DNA of 64,000 nt from Gammaproteobacteria bacterium. Its GTDB lineage: Bacteria; Pseudomonadota; Gammaproteobacteria; Steroidobacterales; Steroidobacteraceae. The translations under genes and the position numbers were made by a program. Position 1 is the first letter of the stretch. Each line of letters begins with the position of its first letter. The DNA lies in the NCBI GenBank assembly GCA_018970145.1, contig JAGWWY010000005.1:62001-126000 (forward strand), written 5' to 3'. Below the pieces are notes generated by a model. That model searched no databases. It saw only the letters and a program-made list of their open reading frames with translations, and was not told the DNA's origin. Below, piece after piece: positions 46,855-55,692 of the stretch.

Positions 46855-48384
46855 ATGAACACGATCAAGCAGCAAGATGTCATCGACAGCGTCGCTGACG
46901 CGCTGCAATACATCTCCTACTACCACCCGACGGACTACATTGAGGCCCTCGGCCGTGCGTACGAGCTCGAGCAATCGCCGGCGGCAAAAGACGCCATCGC
47001 ACAGATCTTGACCAACTCGCGCATGTGCGCCGAGGGTCATCGCCCGATCTGCCAGGATACCGGTATCGTCGTCGTGTTCGTCAAAGTCGGCATGAACGTG
47101 CGCTGGGATGCCACACTGACGCTCGATGCAATGATCAATGAGGGCGTACGAAGAGCCTATCTAGACCGGGACAATACCCTTCGCGCATCGATCGTCGCGG
47201 ACCCCGCCTTCACGCGCAAGAATACTCGCGACAATACGCCCGCCGTCGTGCACGTCGAGCTGGTGCCGGGTGATGCAGTCGAGATCACGTTGTCCGCGAA
47301 GGGCGGCGGCTCGGAAAACAAGGCGAAGTTCGTGATGTTGAATCCGAGCGATTCGATCGTCGATTGGGTTTTGAAAACAGTCCCAACCATGGGTGCAGGC
47401 TGGTGCCCGCCTGGGATGCTCGGTATCGGTATCGGCGGTTCGGCCGAAAAGGCGATGTTGCTGGCCAAAGAATCCTTGATGGATCCGATCGACATGTCCG
47501 AGCTCAAAGCGCGCGGCCCGAAAAATCCTCTCGAGGAATTACGCATCGAGTTGCACGACAAGGTGAATGCGCTCGGGATCGGTGCCCAAGGCTTAGGCGG
47601 ACTGTCGACGGTGCTGGATGTCAAAATTCTCGACTATCCGACCCATGCGGCCTCAAAGCCAGTGGCGATGATCCCGAACTGCGCCGCGACGCGTCACCTG
47701 CATTTCACGCTCGACGGCTCGGGTCCCGCAAAGTTAGACCCCCCGGATCTCACCCGTTGGCCCAAAGTAAACTGGGCTCCCTCGGCCGAATCGCGTCGCG
47801 TGAATCTCGATACGCTGACGCCGACAGAAGTCGCCGAGTGGAAGCCCGGCGATCGACTGTTGCTCAACGGCAAGATGCTCACGGGTCGCGATGCGGCGCA
47901 CAAACGCATCGCTGATCTGATCACCAGCGGCAAGGGCCTTCCCGCGGGCGTCGACTTCCGGAACCGCGTGATCTACTACGTCGGCCCCGTCGATCCTGTG
48001 CGCGATGAGGTCGTTGGACCTGCAGGTCCAACGACAGCGACGCGGATGGATAAATTCACTGAAATGATGCTGGCGGAGACGGGTCTCATCGCCATGATCG
48101 GTAAAGCCGAACGCGGACCGACCGGCATCGAGGCTATTCGCAAGCACAAGGCGGCCTATTTGATGGCCGTCGGTGGCGCTGCCTATCTTGTCTCCAAGGC
48201 GATCAAATCTTCACGCGTCGTCGCGTTCGAGGATCTCGGCATGGAGGCCATCTACGAATTCGAGGTCAAAGACATGCCGGTTACCGTGGCGGTGGATGCC
48301 ACCGGCACCTCAGTGCATCAGAGTGGACCGGCTGAATGGGCTGCCAAAATTTCAGCGAGTGGCATTCCCGTCAAACAACGCTGA
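46855..48384 (+). CDS. fumA: Class I (iron-sulfur) fumarate hydratase
   Basis: TCA-cycle enzyme converting fumarate and malate, 509 residues, with the alpha and beta halves in one chain. The three cluster cysteines are visible in ICQDTGIV, GAGWCPPGML and NCAATRHLHF. The beta half carries LLLNGKMLTGRDAAHKR and GPAGPTTATRMDKF. The gene stands alone after apaH and converges with fliA (11-base gap). A TAAAAT that might serve as a -10 overlaps the apaH stop, but no -35 matches. Confidence 0.93.
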   Translation: MNTIKQQDVIDSVADALQYISYYHPTDYIEALGRAYELEQSPAAKDAIAQILTNSRMCAEGHRPICQDTGIVVVFVKVGMNVRWDATLTLDAMINEGVRRAYLDRDNTLRASIVADPAFTRKNTRDNTPAVVHVELVPGDAVEITLSAKGGGSENKAKFVMLNPSDSIVDWVLKTVPTMGAGWCPPGMLGIGIGGSAEKAMLLAKESLMDPIDMSELKARGPKNPLEELRIELHDKVNALGIGAQGLGGLSTVLDVKILDYPTHAASKPVAMIPNCAATRHLHFTLDGSGPAKLDPPDLTRWPKVNWAPSAESRRVNLDTLTPTEVAEWKPGDRLLLNGKMLTGRDAAHKRIADLITSGKGLPAGVDFRNRVIYYVGPVDPVRDEVVGPAGPTTATRMDKFTEMMLAETGLIAMIGKAERGPTGIEAIRKHKAAYLMAVGGAAYLVSKAIKSSRVVAFEDLGMEAIYEFEVKDMPVTVAVDATGTSVHQSGPAEWAAKISASGIPVKQR

Positions 48385-48395
48385 ATCTCGGTGAA

Positions 48396-49154
48396 TTAGC
48401 TGCGCGCGTGCTGAACGGCTGCGTTCCGAGCCGGCGGCGGCGTTCTGCCTGATTCCATGCAACCGCGCAATTTTTTCGCGACAGCGGTCAACAACTGGCT
48501 AACACGTGATTCGCTGACCGAGAGTACGGCGCCAATTTCTTTTAGCGTCAGCTCTTGGTCGTAGTAAAGTGCAACGATGAGTTTTTCGCGCTCGTTGAGT
48601 TCGGCGATGCCCGCCTTCAACGCGCGAAAGACGAGCTCCTCTTCAACCTCGTCTTCAGGCAGCGGCGTTTCGGCTGCGAAGTCGATCTCCTCCAGCGTCG
48701 TCGACTCAGCCAAGCCTTGGTTACGACCGCGAAGTGTGTGGTAGCGCGCGATATCAAGACCCATTTCGGTCGCGATCTCGCGATGGGTTGGCGCATTGCC
48801 CGTCGCATTGGCCAAGCGCGTCTCCGCTTCACGCGCCTCGACGGCCACCTTGACGGTGCTGCGCGGGGCCCAGGACGCTCGACGAATTTCATCGAGCATC
48901 GCGCCGCGGATCCGCAGCTTGGCGAAGGTCTCGAAATCGTTGCCGCGCTCGGGATCATAGGCAGCGAGCGCCTCGATTAGCCCCACCATGCCGGCCTGGA
49001 TCAGATCAGCAGGCTCGATCGCCGCCGGCAAACGCGATCGAAAATGCGACGCTACTCGCTTCACGAGACCCATGTGCGCAGCGACATCCGGCATCCCAGC
49101 CACTTCGATGTCGGTGCAGTCGGCCACCGATTCGTAGGAGTCGCGACGTTTCAT
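48396..49154 (-). CDS. fliA: Flagellar sigma factor FliA (sigma-28)
   Basis: Directs transcription of late flagellar and chemotaxis genes, 252 residues. Region 2 holds DLIQAGMVGLIEALAAYDPERG and the FETFAKLRIRGAMLDEIR stretch. Region 3 and region 4 follow, with LNEREKLIVALYYDQELTLKEIGAVLSVSESRVSQL as the -35-binding helix-turn-helix. The ATG overlaps the flhG stop. It is the last flagellar gene here; no motor or chemotaxis genes follow, unlike in Pseudomonas. Confidence 0.95.
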   Translation of the reverse strand: MKRRDSYESVADCTDIEVAGMPDVAAHMGLVKRVASHFRSRLPAAIEPADLIQAGMVGLIEALAAYDPERGNDFETFAKLRIRGAMLDEIRRASWAPRSTVKVAVEAREAETRLANATGNAPTHREIATEMGLDIARYHTLRGRNQGLAESTTLEEIDFAAETPLPEDEVEEELVFRALKAGIAELNEREKLIVALYYDQELTLKEIGAVLSVSESRVSQLLTAVAKKLRGCMESGRTPPPARNAAVQHARS

Positions 49155-49969
49155 GAGAGCGTCGCCTTGGTACTTGGCCCGAGTCGATCCAGCAGGAAGT
49201 CCGGTGAATCCGGCTCCGCGGGCAAGGCAGCAATATTCGCTGCAATCTTGCGCAGCGCTGCAACCGCAGGAGTGATCTCGGACGCTTCGGCCAGCAATTG
49301 ACGGCGGCGCGTGGCAATGGCGACGCTCTCGTCGCGCGGCACGATACCCGCCAGTGACAGAGGCAATCCCAAGAATCGAACAGCCACCTCGTTGAGCCGC
49401 GTAAACACGGCCTCACTCGCTTTCGCGTTGGTGCTGTCGTTGACGATGATCTCGAATTTTTGAAATCCAAAATCGCCATGCATCACCTTGATGAGACCAT
49501 ACGCATCCGCAAGCGAGGCGGGCTCATTGCGGATCACGACCATGAGTGAATCCGCCAACCGCGCGAGAGTCGTCACATGCGTACCAATACCCGCTCCGGT
49601 ATCGATCAAAAGAAAGTCTGGTTTCGGCAAGAGGTCGTTGAGTCCTTGCAGCACGCGTGCAAGCCCGCGCCCATCGAGTTCGGCCATATCGCGCTGTCCG
49701 GAGGCGCCCGGAATGATCTGCAGACCGAGTGGTCCCTGTAGCAAGGTATCCTGCAGACTTTTACGACCCGCCACGACGTCGGAGATATCGAACTCGGGCT
49801 TCAAGCCGAGCAAGACATGTACGTTGGCTAGACCCAAGTCGCCATCAAACAAGGCCACACGCTTACCCAAACCGATCAACGCAGCCGAGAGCTGCAGACT
49901 GATGAAAGTCTTACCGACCCCACCCTTGCCGCTCGATACCGCGATGATTTTGGTACGTGTGTTTTCCAT
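49151..49969 (-). CDS. flhG: Flagellar number regulator FlhG (FleN)
   Basis: MinD-like ATPase that, with FlhF, limits flagellar number at the pole; 272 residues. The deviant Walker A is GKGGVGKT (14-21), followed by LFDGDLGLANVHVLLGL and DFLLIDTGAGI. Near the end NDSTNAKASEAVFTRLN and a C-terminal extension match FleN. It follows flhF by 9 bases and overlaps the fliA start. Its presence implies polar flagellation. Confidence 0.94.
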   Translation of the reverse strand: MENTRTKIIAVSSGKGGVGKTFISLQLSAALIGLGKRVALFDGDLGLANVHVLLGLKPEFDISDVVAGRKSLQDTLLQGPLGLQIIPGASGQRDMAELDGRGLARVLQGLNDLLPKPDFLLIDTGAGIGTHVTTLARLADSLMVVIRNEPASLADAYGLIKVMHGDFGFQKFEIIVNDSTNAKASEAVFTRLNEVAVRFLGLPLSLAGIVPRDESVAIATRRRQLLAEASEITPAVAALRKIAANIAALPAEPDSPDFLLDRLGPSTKATLS

Positions 49970-49978
49970 GATGGCTCG

Positions 49979-51019
49979 TTACTCCGTCGCGTGTTGAGGT
50001 TCTGACAACGCGAGTTGGAGTATAAGGCCTAGACCCTGCTTGATCGCCGCGGCGTCCGTTGGCTGTAATCGAGCGCTCGGATCTGCAGAACTCGAAACGC
50101 CCCAGAGCGACTTGCCGCACTCGGCAATCGCGGTCAATAAACCAAGCGGCATACGTGCTGCGTCCCAATGCGTGAGCATCACGCCGGCAATTGGTAACGA
50201 GGACTGCAACCAACGCAAGGCTTCACTACGTGAAATCGTCGTCGGCAGCACGAGAATCAGCCGCTGAGCAGGCGAATCGTGCGAGAACTTGTCCTGCAGT
50301 TCGCCAAGCGAAGTACCCGCCGAATCGACAACGGCATGTGCTGGCGCCTTGGCGCCCCATCCGGCTTCGACTCCAGCGCGATCGGTCATCGCAAAGAAAC
50401 GCTCACGACTACCCGGGCGTGTATCACGCCATGACTGAACCATACCCGTGTCGATCGATAGTTGAATGGCAAGGGTCGTCTTACCGGCACCGGCGGGTCC
50501 GACGAGATGGCAACCAGATATGTCTTCGCCATGGACAATCGCAAGATCATCGATTACTTGCTGCGCCATCGCATCGAGATCGTCGAGATGATCGAGCAAG
50601 CGCATCGCGTATTGCGCAGAGACACCCTGCTCCAGCATGGCCATCTTCTCACGCATCAACACGGGCGTACCACCGTTGACAGCGAGTCGCTTTTCCAGCG
50701 CCTGTAATTCTTGTCGGATCGCCTTCACCAAGGCAGAACCATCCACGCTCGACGATGGCGTCGCAGATGCGGAGGCATCCGCTACGGGAGCGCCGTTGTT
50801 GACGCGCTTCGGCAAGACTTTGGCAATTTGCGAGGTGAGTTCCTCACGAAACCCTGGGGCTGGTACGAAGCCATCGTCCTCGGCTTCGACACACACCAAC
50901 AGCTCGGTGATATTGCCGATCTTGTTGGTCGAGAGGATCAGCGCCTCGCTGCCATAACGCTGCCGCGCCTGTTCGCTGGCTTCGCTGAAAGTATCTGCTG
51001 TGACTCGCTCTATACGCAT
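49979..51019 (-). CDS. flhF: Flagellar placement GTPase FlhF with eroded G domain
   Basis: SRP-type GTPase that places the polar flagellum, 346 residues. The start MRIERVTADTFSEASEQARQ and the P-loop GPAGAGKT (174-181) identify it. The rest of the G domain is unusual. The DTYRIGA box of the second motif is not recognisable. The DTAG motif appears as DSAG only about 55 residues after the P-loop, where a normal FlhF has about 75-80. The base-recognition TKxD is THWD (283-286). The gene order flhA-flhF-flhG-fliA makes FlhF the best call. GTP binding is uncertain. Confidence 0.88.
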   Translation of the reverse strand: MRIERVTADTFSEASEQARQRYGSEALILSTNKIGNITELLVCVEAEDDGFVPAPGFREELTSQIAKVLPKRVNNGAPVADASASATPSSSVDGSALVKAIRQELQALEKRLAVNGGTPVLMREKMAMLEQGVSAQYAMRLLDHLDDLDAMAQQVIDDLAIVHGEDISGCHLVGPAGAGKTTLAIQLSIDTGMVQSWRDTRPGSRERFFAMTDRAGVEAGWGAKAPAHAVVDSAGTSLGELQDKFSHDSPAQRLILVLPTTISRSEALRWLQSSLPIAGVMLTHWDAARMPLGLLTAIAECGKSLWGVSSSADPSARLQPTDAAAIKQGLGLILQLALSEPQHATE

Positions 51020-51031
51020 GTCTCAATATCC

Positions 51032-53143
51032 TCAGGCCGCCACACCTTGGCGCGCTTGCACCGTGATGCTTTGGGTAACTTTCAGATTTGTGTCTTCAGG
51101 CAGTTCCGAGTACGACAGGACCGCAAGGCCCGGTACGCGCGGCCGCAAAATGCGCGAGAGCCAAGGCCGTAGCGTTGGCGAGGTCACGAGCACAGCCGGG
51201 CGATCGAGGTTGAGCTCCTCTTGCGCGGCCGTATTCACCGAACGCAACAAGCCCTCAGCCAACTCGGGTTCGATCGGAACGCTGCCGCCTTGCCCACGAC
51301 GCACGGTACCGTGCAACACCTGTTCGAGCTCGGGAGCGAGCGTCATCACATTGAGCTCCTCGCCGTGCGCCACGTATTGCTGCACGATCATGCGACCGAG
51401 TGCAATTCGAGCAACTCCGGTGAGCTCCTCGACGTCTTGTACCTTCTCGACGATGGGTGCGAGTGCGGCGAGCACACCGCGTAAATCGCGTATCGCCACG
51501 CCTTCGGCAAGCAAGCCTTGCAACACTTGCGTGAGCGTGCCGATCGGCAGCTTCTTCGGCACTAGCTCTTCGACGAGCTTCGGCGCAGCAGCCGCCAGCT
51601 TGTCGACGAGCTGCTGCGTTTCATCGTGACCGAGCAGTAGATGCGACTGGTCCTGAAGAATCTTGTTGAGATGGGTCGCTATGGTCGTGCTGGCATCGAC
51701 GACGGTATAACCGAGTGAGCGAGCGTAATCGCGCTGCGCCGGGTCGATCCATACTGCATCGAGACCGAAGGTCGGATCTTTGGTGCGCAGCCCCTGTAAC
51801 TCACCGTGCACCATGCCGGAGTGGATCGCGAGTTCGCGCGTTGGCTTCACCTCGCCGCGACCAATGACCACGCCGTTGATCATGATCTGGTAAGCCTCAG
51901 GGCGCAGATCGAGGTTATCGCGAATGTGAACCTGAGGAATCAGGAAGCCCAGTTCATACGTCAGCTTCTTGCGGATGCCGCGAATACGCGTGACGAGAGC
52001 ACCGCCCTGCTGCGAATCGATCAGCGCCACCAAGGCATAGCCCACCTCGAGGCCAATCGCATCGGCTTGCTGAACATCAGACCAAGTGAGTTCGCGTGGC
52101 GCTGCCGGTGCGTCTTCGGCTTTTTTAGCCTCTGCCACCGTCTGCTGTTTTTTCTTGGTCATCAACCACGCGCCGCCGGCCGTTACCGCTGCGAGGGCCA
52201 AGAAGGCCAAGTGGGGCATCCCCGGAATGATGCCAAGCAACGCCAGAATACCCGCCGTTAGCCACCAAGCCTCGACATTGTTGAACTGACTGGTCGTCTG
52301 ATTGTGCAGCGTCTCCTCACCGGAGACGCGCGTGACGATGATCGCTGTGGCGATCGACAACAATAGCGCGGGCACTTGAGCGACGAGACCATCACCGACG
52401 GCGAGCGTCGAGTAACGCTCCATGGCTTCACCAACGGCCAAGCCATGCTGCATCGTACCGACCAAGACACCGCCGATGATATTGATGAACAGAATCAAGA
52501 TACCGGCGATCGCGTCACCACGAACGAACTTGCTCGCACCGTCCATCGAACCGTAAAAGTCCGCCTCCGAAGTGATCTCCTTACGACGTGTGCGCGCTTG
52601 ATCTTGAGTGATGAGTCCCGAGGCGAGATCGGCATCGACGGCCATCTGCTTACCGGGCATCGCATCGAGGGTGAAGCGGGCGGTCACTTCGGACACGCGA
52701 CCAGCACCCTTGGTGACGACGACAAAGTTGATGATGACGAGGATCGCAAAAACCACGAGACCTACGATGTAATCACCGCCGACTAGCACGGAGCCAAAGG
52801 CCTCGATCACCGCACCTGCAGCATCCGGTCCCTCGTGACCGGCGCTCAATACCACGCGAGTCGAGGCGACGTTGAGCGCGAGGCGCAGCAAAGTCGCAAA
52901 CAGCAACACAGTTGGAAAGACCGAGAATGACAACGGTCGAGCGGCCGAGATCGACAGAAAAATGATGACGAGCGAGAGTGCGATATTGAACGTAAAAAAG
53001 AGATCGAGCAGCGGCGTCGGCACTGGCAAAATGAGCATGCCGAGCAGCACTAGGAAACCCAACGGGATCGCGACCGCCTGTAGCGGCACGCTTCCGACCC
53101 ATTGTCGGAGATTCGACGGCAGTGCAAACGGCATCGACGCCAT
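51032..53143 (-). CDS. flhA: Flagellar export apparatus protein FlhA
   Basis: Ring component of the type III export gate, about 703 residues, with eight N-terminal membrane helices and a cytoplasmic domain that docks chaperones. SVFPTVLLFATLLRLALNVA, GFVVVTKGAGRVSEVTARF-like loops and DGASKFVRGDAIAGIL form the conserved FHIPEP region. ATG 53143 (MASMPFALPSN) is preferred over a TTG at 53164. The gene lies between the divergent flgP-like lipoprotein gene and flhF. Its usual partner flhB is 4 kb away rather than adjacent. Confidence 0.95.
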   Translation of the reverse strand: MASMPFALPSNLRQWVGSVPLQAVAIPLGFLVLLGMLILPVPTPLLDLFFTFNIALSLVIIFLSISAARPLSFSVFPTVLLFATLLRLALNVASTRVVLSAGHEGPDAAGAVIEAFGSVLVGGDYIVGLVVFAILVIINFVVVTKGAGRVSEVTARFTLDAMPGKQMAVDADLASGLITQDQARTRRKEITSEADFYGSMDGASKFVRGDAIAGILILFINIIGGVLVGTMQHGLAVGEAMERYSTLAVGDGLVAQVPALLLSIATAIIVTRVSGEETLHNQTTSQFNNVEAWWLTAGILALLGIIPGMPHLAFLALAAVTAGGAWLMTKKKQQTVAEAKKAEDAPAAPRELTWSDVQQADAIGLEVGYALVALIDSQQGGALVTRIRGIRKKLTYELGFLIPQVHIRDNLDLRPEAYQIMINGVVIGRGEVKPTRELAIHSGMVHGELQGLRTKDPTFGLDAVWIDPAQRDYARSLGYTVVDASTTIATHLNKILQDQSHLLLGHDETQQLVDKLAAAAPKLVEELVPKKLPIGTLTQVLQGLLAEGVAIRDLRGVLAALAPIVEKVQDVEELTGVARIALGRMIVQQYVAHGEELNVMTLAPELEQVLHGTVRRGQGGSVPIEPELAEGLLRSVNTAAQEELNLDRPAVLVTSPTLRPWLSRILRPRVPGLAVLSYSELPEDTNLKVTQSITVQARQGVAA

Positions 53144-53181
53144 AGTAAAATTCAATCTACTCAATAAGTTACGTTATCGAC

Positions 53182-53206
53182 CGGCAAAGCCAGCATGACT
53201 TTGCCG
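53182..53206. repeat. Inverted repeat between flhA and the flgP-like gene
   Basis: CGGCAAAG and CTTTGCCG form perfect 8-base arms around a 9-base spacer in the divergent gap of about 175 bases. Each strand reads CAAAG then GCCG with 13 bases between, resembling a sigma-28 promoter (TAAAGTTT-N11-GCCGATAA); the forward strand gives GCCGAT. Spacing is one base short. It could instead be an operator. No other regulatory site in this gap is convincing. Confidence 0.4.
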
Positions 53207-53317
53207 ATCCCCGTACTGTGGTATGCAACCCACATGCCAATATTCAACGTCGGAACCGCTCAAGCACAGCCCGGCGCGGTCGACTACCGAAGTGAACCCT
53301 GTCTGAAGAGCGTATCC

Positions 53318-53884
53318 ATGGCACCACATCGATTCGTCCTGGCGTTGGGGTTGGGTTTGTTGGCACTTTCGGGCTGTACCCGAGTGAGCTCCACCACCCA
53401 ACTCGCCCCCAAACAGGTCGTCCCCGCGACGACCTCGACACCGATCGCAGCGCCGATCGAACCCCGTCGCCTCGAGCGTGCGCAGTCACTGCTCTCTCGG
53501 CTCAGCCTGCGGCCACGCAAGCCCGCAGCGCCGCCCTCACCACCGGTCGTCTACTCGGAAGATTTGATTGCCGTCGGCTATGCCTCGATTACGGCTCAAC
53601 CGAGCACAGACGTGGCGCAACGTCGCTTGATGGCGGCTCGGGCCTCTCGAATCGATGCCTACCGAAACATGGCCGAACTCGTCTATGGCGTCACCTTCGG
53701 TAGCGAAAGTGCGACCGACGATAATCGGCTTCAGAACGACGTGACCCGTACGCGTGTGACCGGTCGACTGCAAGGTGTCGAGATCATCAGTATCGAACCA
53801 CTCGGCAACGACACGTACCAGACGACGCTGCGATTGCCTGGCGTTGAAGTCGCACGTTTGCGTAGCGCCACCGCTGCTCGATGA
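53318..53884 (+). CDS. LPP20-family lipoprotein, FlgP-like
   Basis: A 188-residue outer-membrane lipoprotein. A signal peptide ends LALSGC with Cys20. A proline-rich linker (about 30-78) leads to an LPP20-type domain (about 80-178) with LIAVGYASITAQPS and AQRRLMAARASRIDAYRNMAELVYG. FlgP of Vibrio, a flagellar outer ring part, has this layout. ATG 53318 has a GAAGAG ribosome site; the frame open to 53195 lacks support. It overlaps the next gene (ATGA) and lies between flhB and flhA, which supports a flagellar role. Confidence 0.75.
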   Translation: MAPHRFVLALGLGLLALSGCTRVSSTTQLAPKQVVPATTSTPIAAPIEPRRLERAQSLLSRLSLRPRKPAAPPSPPVVYSEDLIAVGYASITAQPSTDVAQRRLMAARASRIDAYRNMAELVYGVTFGSESATDDNRLQNDVTRTRVTGRLQGVEIISIEPLGNDTYQTTLRLPGVEVARLRSATAAR

Positions 53885-54765
53885 ATCCTCTCTCGAACCG
53901 TTATGTGCCAGTGCGTCTCGCAGTCGTCGCGGCGCTTGCCGGGCTGAGCGCCAACCCCTCGCTCTGCGCAGAAACTCAAGACGAATTGCTCGATCGAGCT
54001 GCGCAGTGGCAGAGCTGTTTACAGGACGAGACGACAGCCGAAGCGCTGGCCAGATGCACTCAGCCGACGCCCTGCGCTTCACCATCGCCGATCACCACGG
54101 CGGGTTGGAGTCGCCCGATCCGGTTGAGTTGGCTTGCGGGTGAAGCACATCCGGCTTGGTCCGCAAGCGAGCGAGCACGCCTCGCGGATCTTGGATCTCA
54201 GCGCGCCCGCCGACTGATCGAAACGCATGCGGGCACGCATCTAGCGCAAATCACCAGCGACAAGATGACTGCGGCACTCGAGATCGAGACTGCATTTGCC
54301 GGTGTCACCCAAGGGCATCGCGAGTTGACCGATTGGATCCGCACGCCGCGTAAGCTCACACTCACGGCGCGGTTGGCCGGTAATCAGCATACGATCACGG
54401 CCAGCGTTCCTGTTCAGCTGCGGCCATATCAAGGCGAGGCCAACGACGCGACGTGGTTGCGATCCACGCTTGAGGATCTCGAGCGTGGCACGCGCAAGCT
54501 ACTCGACGAATTTGCCTGCACCCCCTTGAGCTTTCCGTTGTTGAAAAGCGCAGGGGCAAGACTCGCACTCGATCTTCAAGGTGTGCGTGGCGCCAAAACG
54601 AATCAGGCACTATTACTCGTGCCGCTCGTGCCGGGTAACAGGCTCGAGAGCTGGCCCGTGGCCCGTATCACCGGTAGCGACCCGGCACGCAACGGTGAGT
54701 TGGAAGTGATCTCCGGCAGCGCAGATCTCTGCGCCACCGAGAGTTGCATCGCGATTCCGCTTTAA
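53881..54765 (+). CDS. Secreted protein of unknown function, FlgT-like by position
   Basis: A 294-residue exported protein. Residues 1-30 form a signal peptide (VRLAVVAALAGLSANPSLCA). No known motif is clear. Two cysteines fall in CLQDETTAEALARC and one in CTPLSFPLL, and the C-terminal DLCATESC adds two more, so disulfides are likely. The LLKSAGARLALDLQGVRGAK stretch, with its strand pair, could correspond to the middle domain of FlgT. It starts overlapping the FlgP-like gene, matching the flgP-flgT pairing of Vibrio. I do not recognise it with confidence. It converges with a minus-strand gene after 25 bases. Confidence 0.5.
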   Translation: MNPLSNRYVPVRLAVVAALAGLSANPSLCAETQDELLDRAAQWQSCLQDETTAEALARCTQPTPCASPSPITTAGWSRPIRLSWLAGEAHPAWSASERARLADLGSQRARRLIETHAGTHLAQITSDKMTAALEIETAFAGVTQGHRELTDWIRTPRKLTLTARLAGNQHTITASVPVQLRPYQGEANDATWLRSTLEDLERGTRKLLDEFACTPLSFPLLKSAGARLALDLQGVRGAKTNQALLLVPLVPGNRLESWPVARITGSDPARNGELEVISGSADLCATESCIAIPL

Positions 54766-54790
54766 GCAGCCGACCTGTTAACCGATCGAC

Positions 54791-55672
54791 TTAGTTGCCC
54801 GTCTGCTTGCGAAACGCCGGTACGCCGCCCTGCAGTTCCGGCGATTTCTTCTCGAGCAGCGAACGCAGCTCCGCCATTTCCTTGCGAAGCGTCGCCACGT
54901 CCTCCGCCGTCTTCTTCAATTCGCGAGCCTGCGCATCGGTCAAGGCTGCCGTGCGATTCGATCCCGTCGCTGGCGCCGCCGGCTTGATGCCCTTCACCGC
55001 TACCGTGATCTCGTTGATGCGCGCATCCAGACGCGCGATTGCCTTGTCGAGATTGGCACTTTGCGTCTCGTTGGCTTTGGCAATCGTTCTTTCGATCACG
55101 GCCGCGCGAGCCGCCTCTTCTGCCTTAGCCGCTGCGGGTCTAGCCGCGGCATCTTCACGAGCCGTGCCGAGAATTTCTTTCAGTCGGCGGCTCTCAAGAT
55201 CGATCAGGGCAGCACGATCCGCCTTGGTCTGCTCTCGAAGAACGACCATGGCACGCTGAGTCGTGTCGTCGGCGACCTTTTCGTATTTCTTGAGCACCTC
55301 TTCGAACTGCGCAACTCGCTTGAGAGCGCCCTCGAGTGCCTCGATCTGCGCAGCTTGGTTGTTCATGACGGCAAGCAGCGCATCACTCTTAGCCGAAATA
55401 TCGCGAAAGACGATGGCGATCACAACCGCCAACACGATCCCGATACCGAGAATCACCGCACCCAGAATCGCCGGCGCATTACGCACCGCCTTCGTGGTTT
55501 CCTCGTTGGCTTCGACCACACGCGACAAGCGTGCAAGCGCTTCGCTTGTCATTTGCGCGCTGTCATTGGCAGCATCCGCCGCGTCGAGGACGAGCGAGGT
55601 CAGTGTCTCAAGTGGGCTGCCATCAGATTTATCTGCAACCGACGGCGCGTGTTCGTTCTTTACTTCGGTCAT
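54791..55672 (-). CDS. Single-span membrane protein with long coiled coil, unknown function
   Basis: A 293-residue protein I do not recognise. A short cytoplasmic segment (1-65), one membrane helix (about 66-89, APAILGAVILGIGIVLAVVI) and a long alanine- and glutamate-rich coiled coil (95-230) precede a second coiled-coil stretch (247-275). It resembles chemoreceptor- or DUF-type coiled-coil proteins only in composition. It is the last of three genes that follow flhB. The 20-base gap to the upstream gene suggests co-transcription. Confidence 0.8.
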   Translation of the reverse strand: MTEVKNEHAPSVADKSDGSPLETLTSLVLDAADAANDSAQMTSEALARLSRVVEANEETTKAVRNAPAILGAVILGIGIVLAVVIAIVFRDISAKSDALLAVMNNQAAQIEALEGALKRVAQFEEVLKKYEKVADDTTQRAMVVLREQTKADRAALIDLESRRLKEILGTAREDAAARPAAAKAEEAARAAVIERTIAKANETQSANLDKAIARLDARINEITVAVKGIKPAAPATGSNRTAALTDAQARELKKTAEDVATLRKEMAELRSLLEKKSPELQGGVPAFRKQTGN

Positions 55673-55692
55673 GATGACTCTTCCTGTTGAAC

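Noticed and set aside
53202-53230. Sigma-54 promoter upstream of the FlgP-like gene or flhA
   Set aside because: I searched for GG-N10-GC patterns; near matches are one base off in spacing or lack the flanking consensus.
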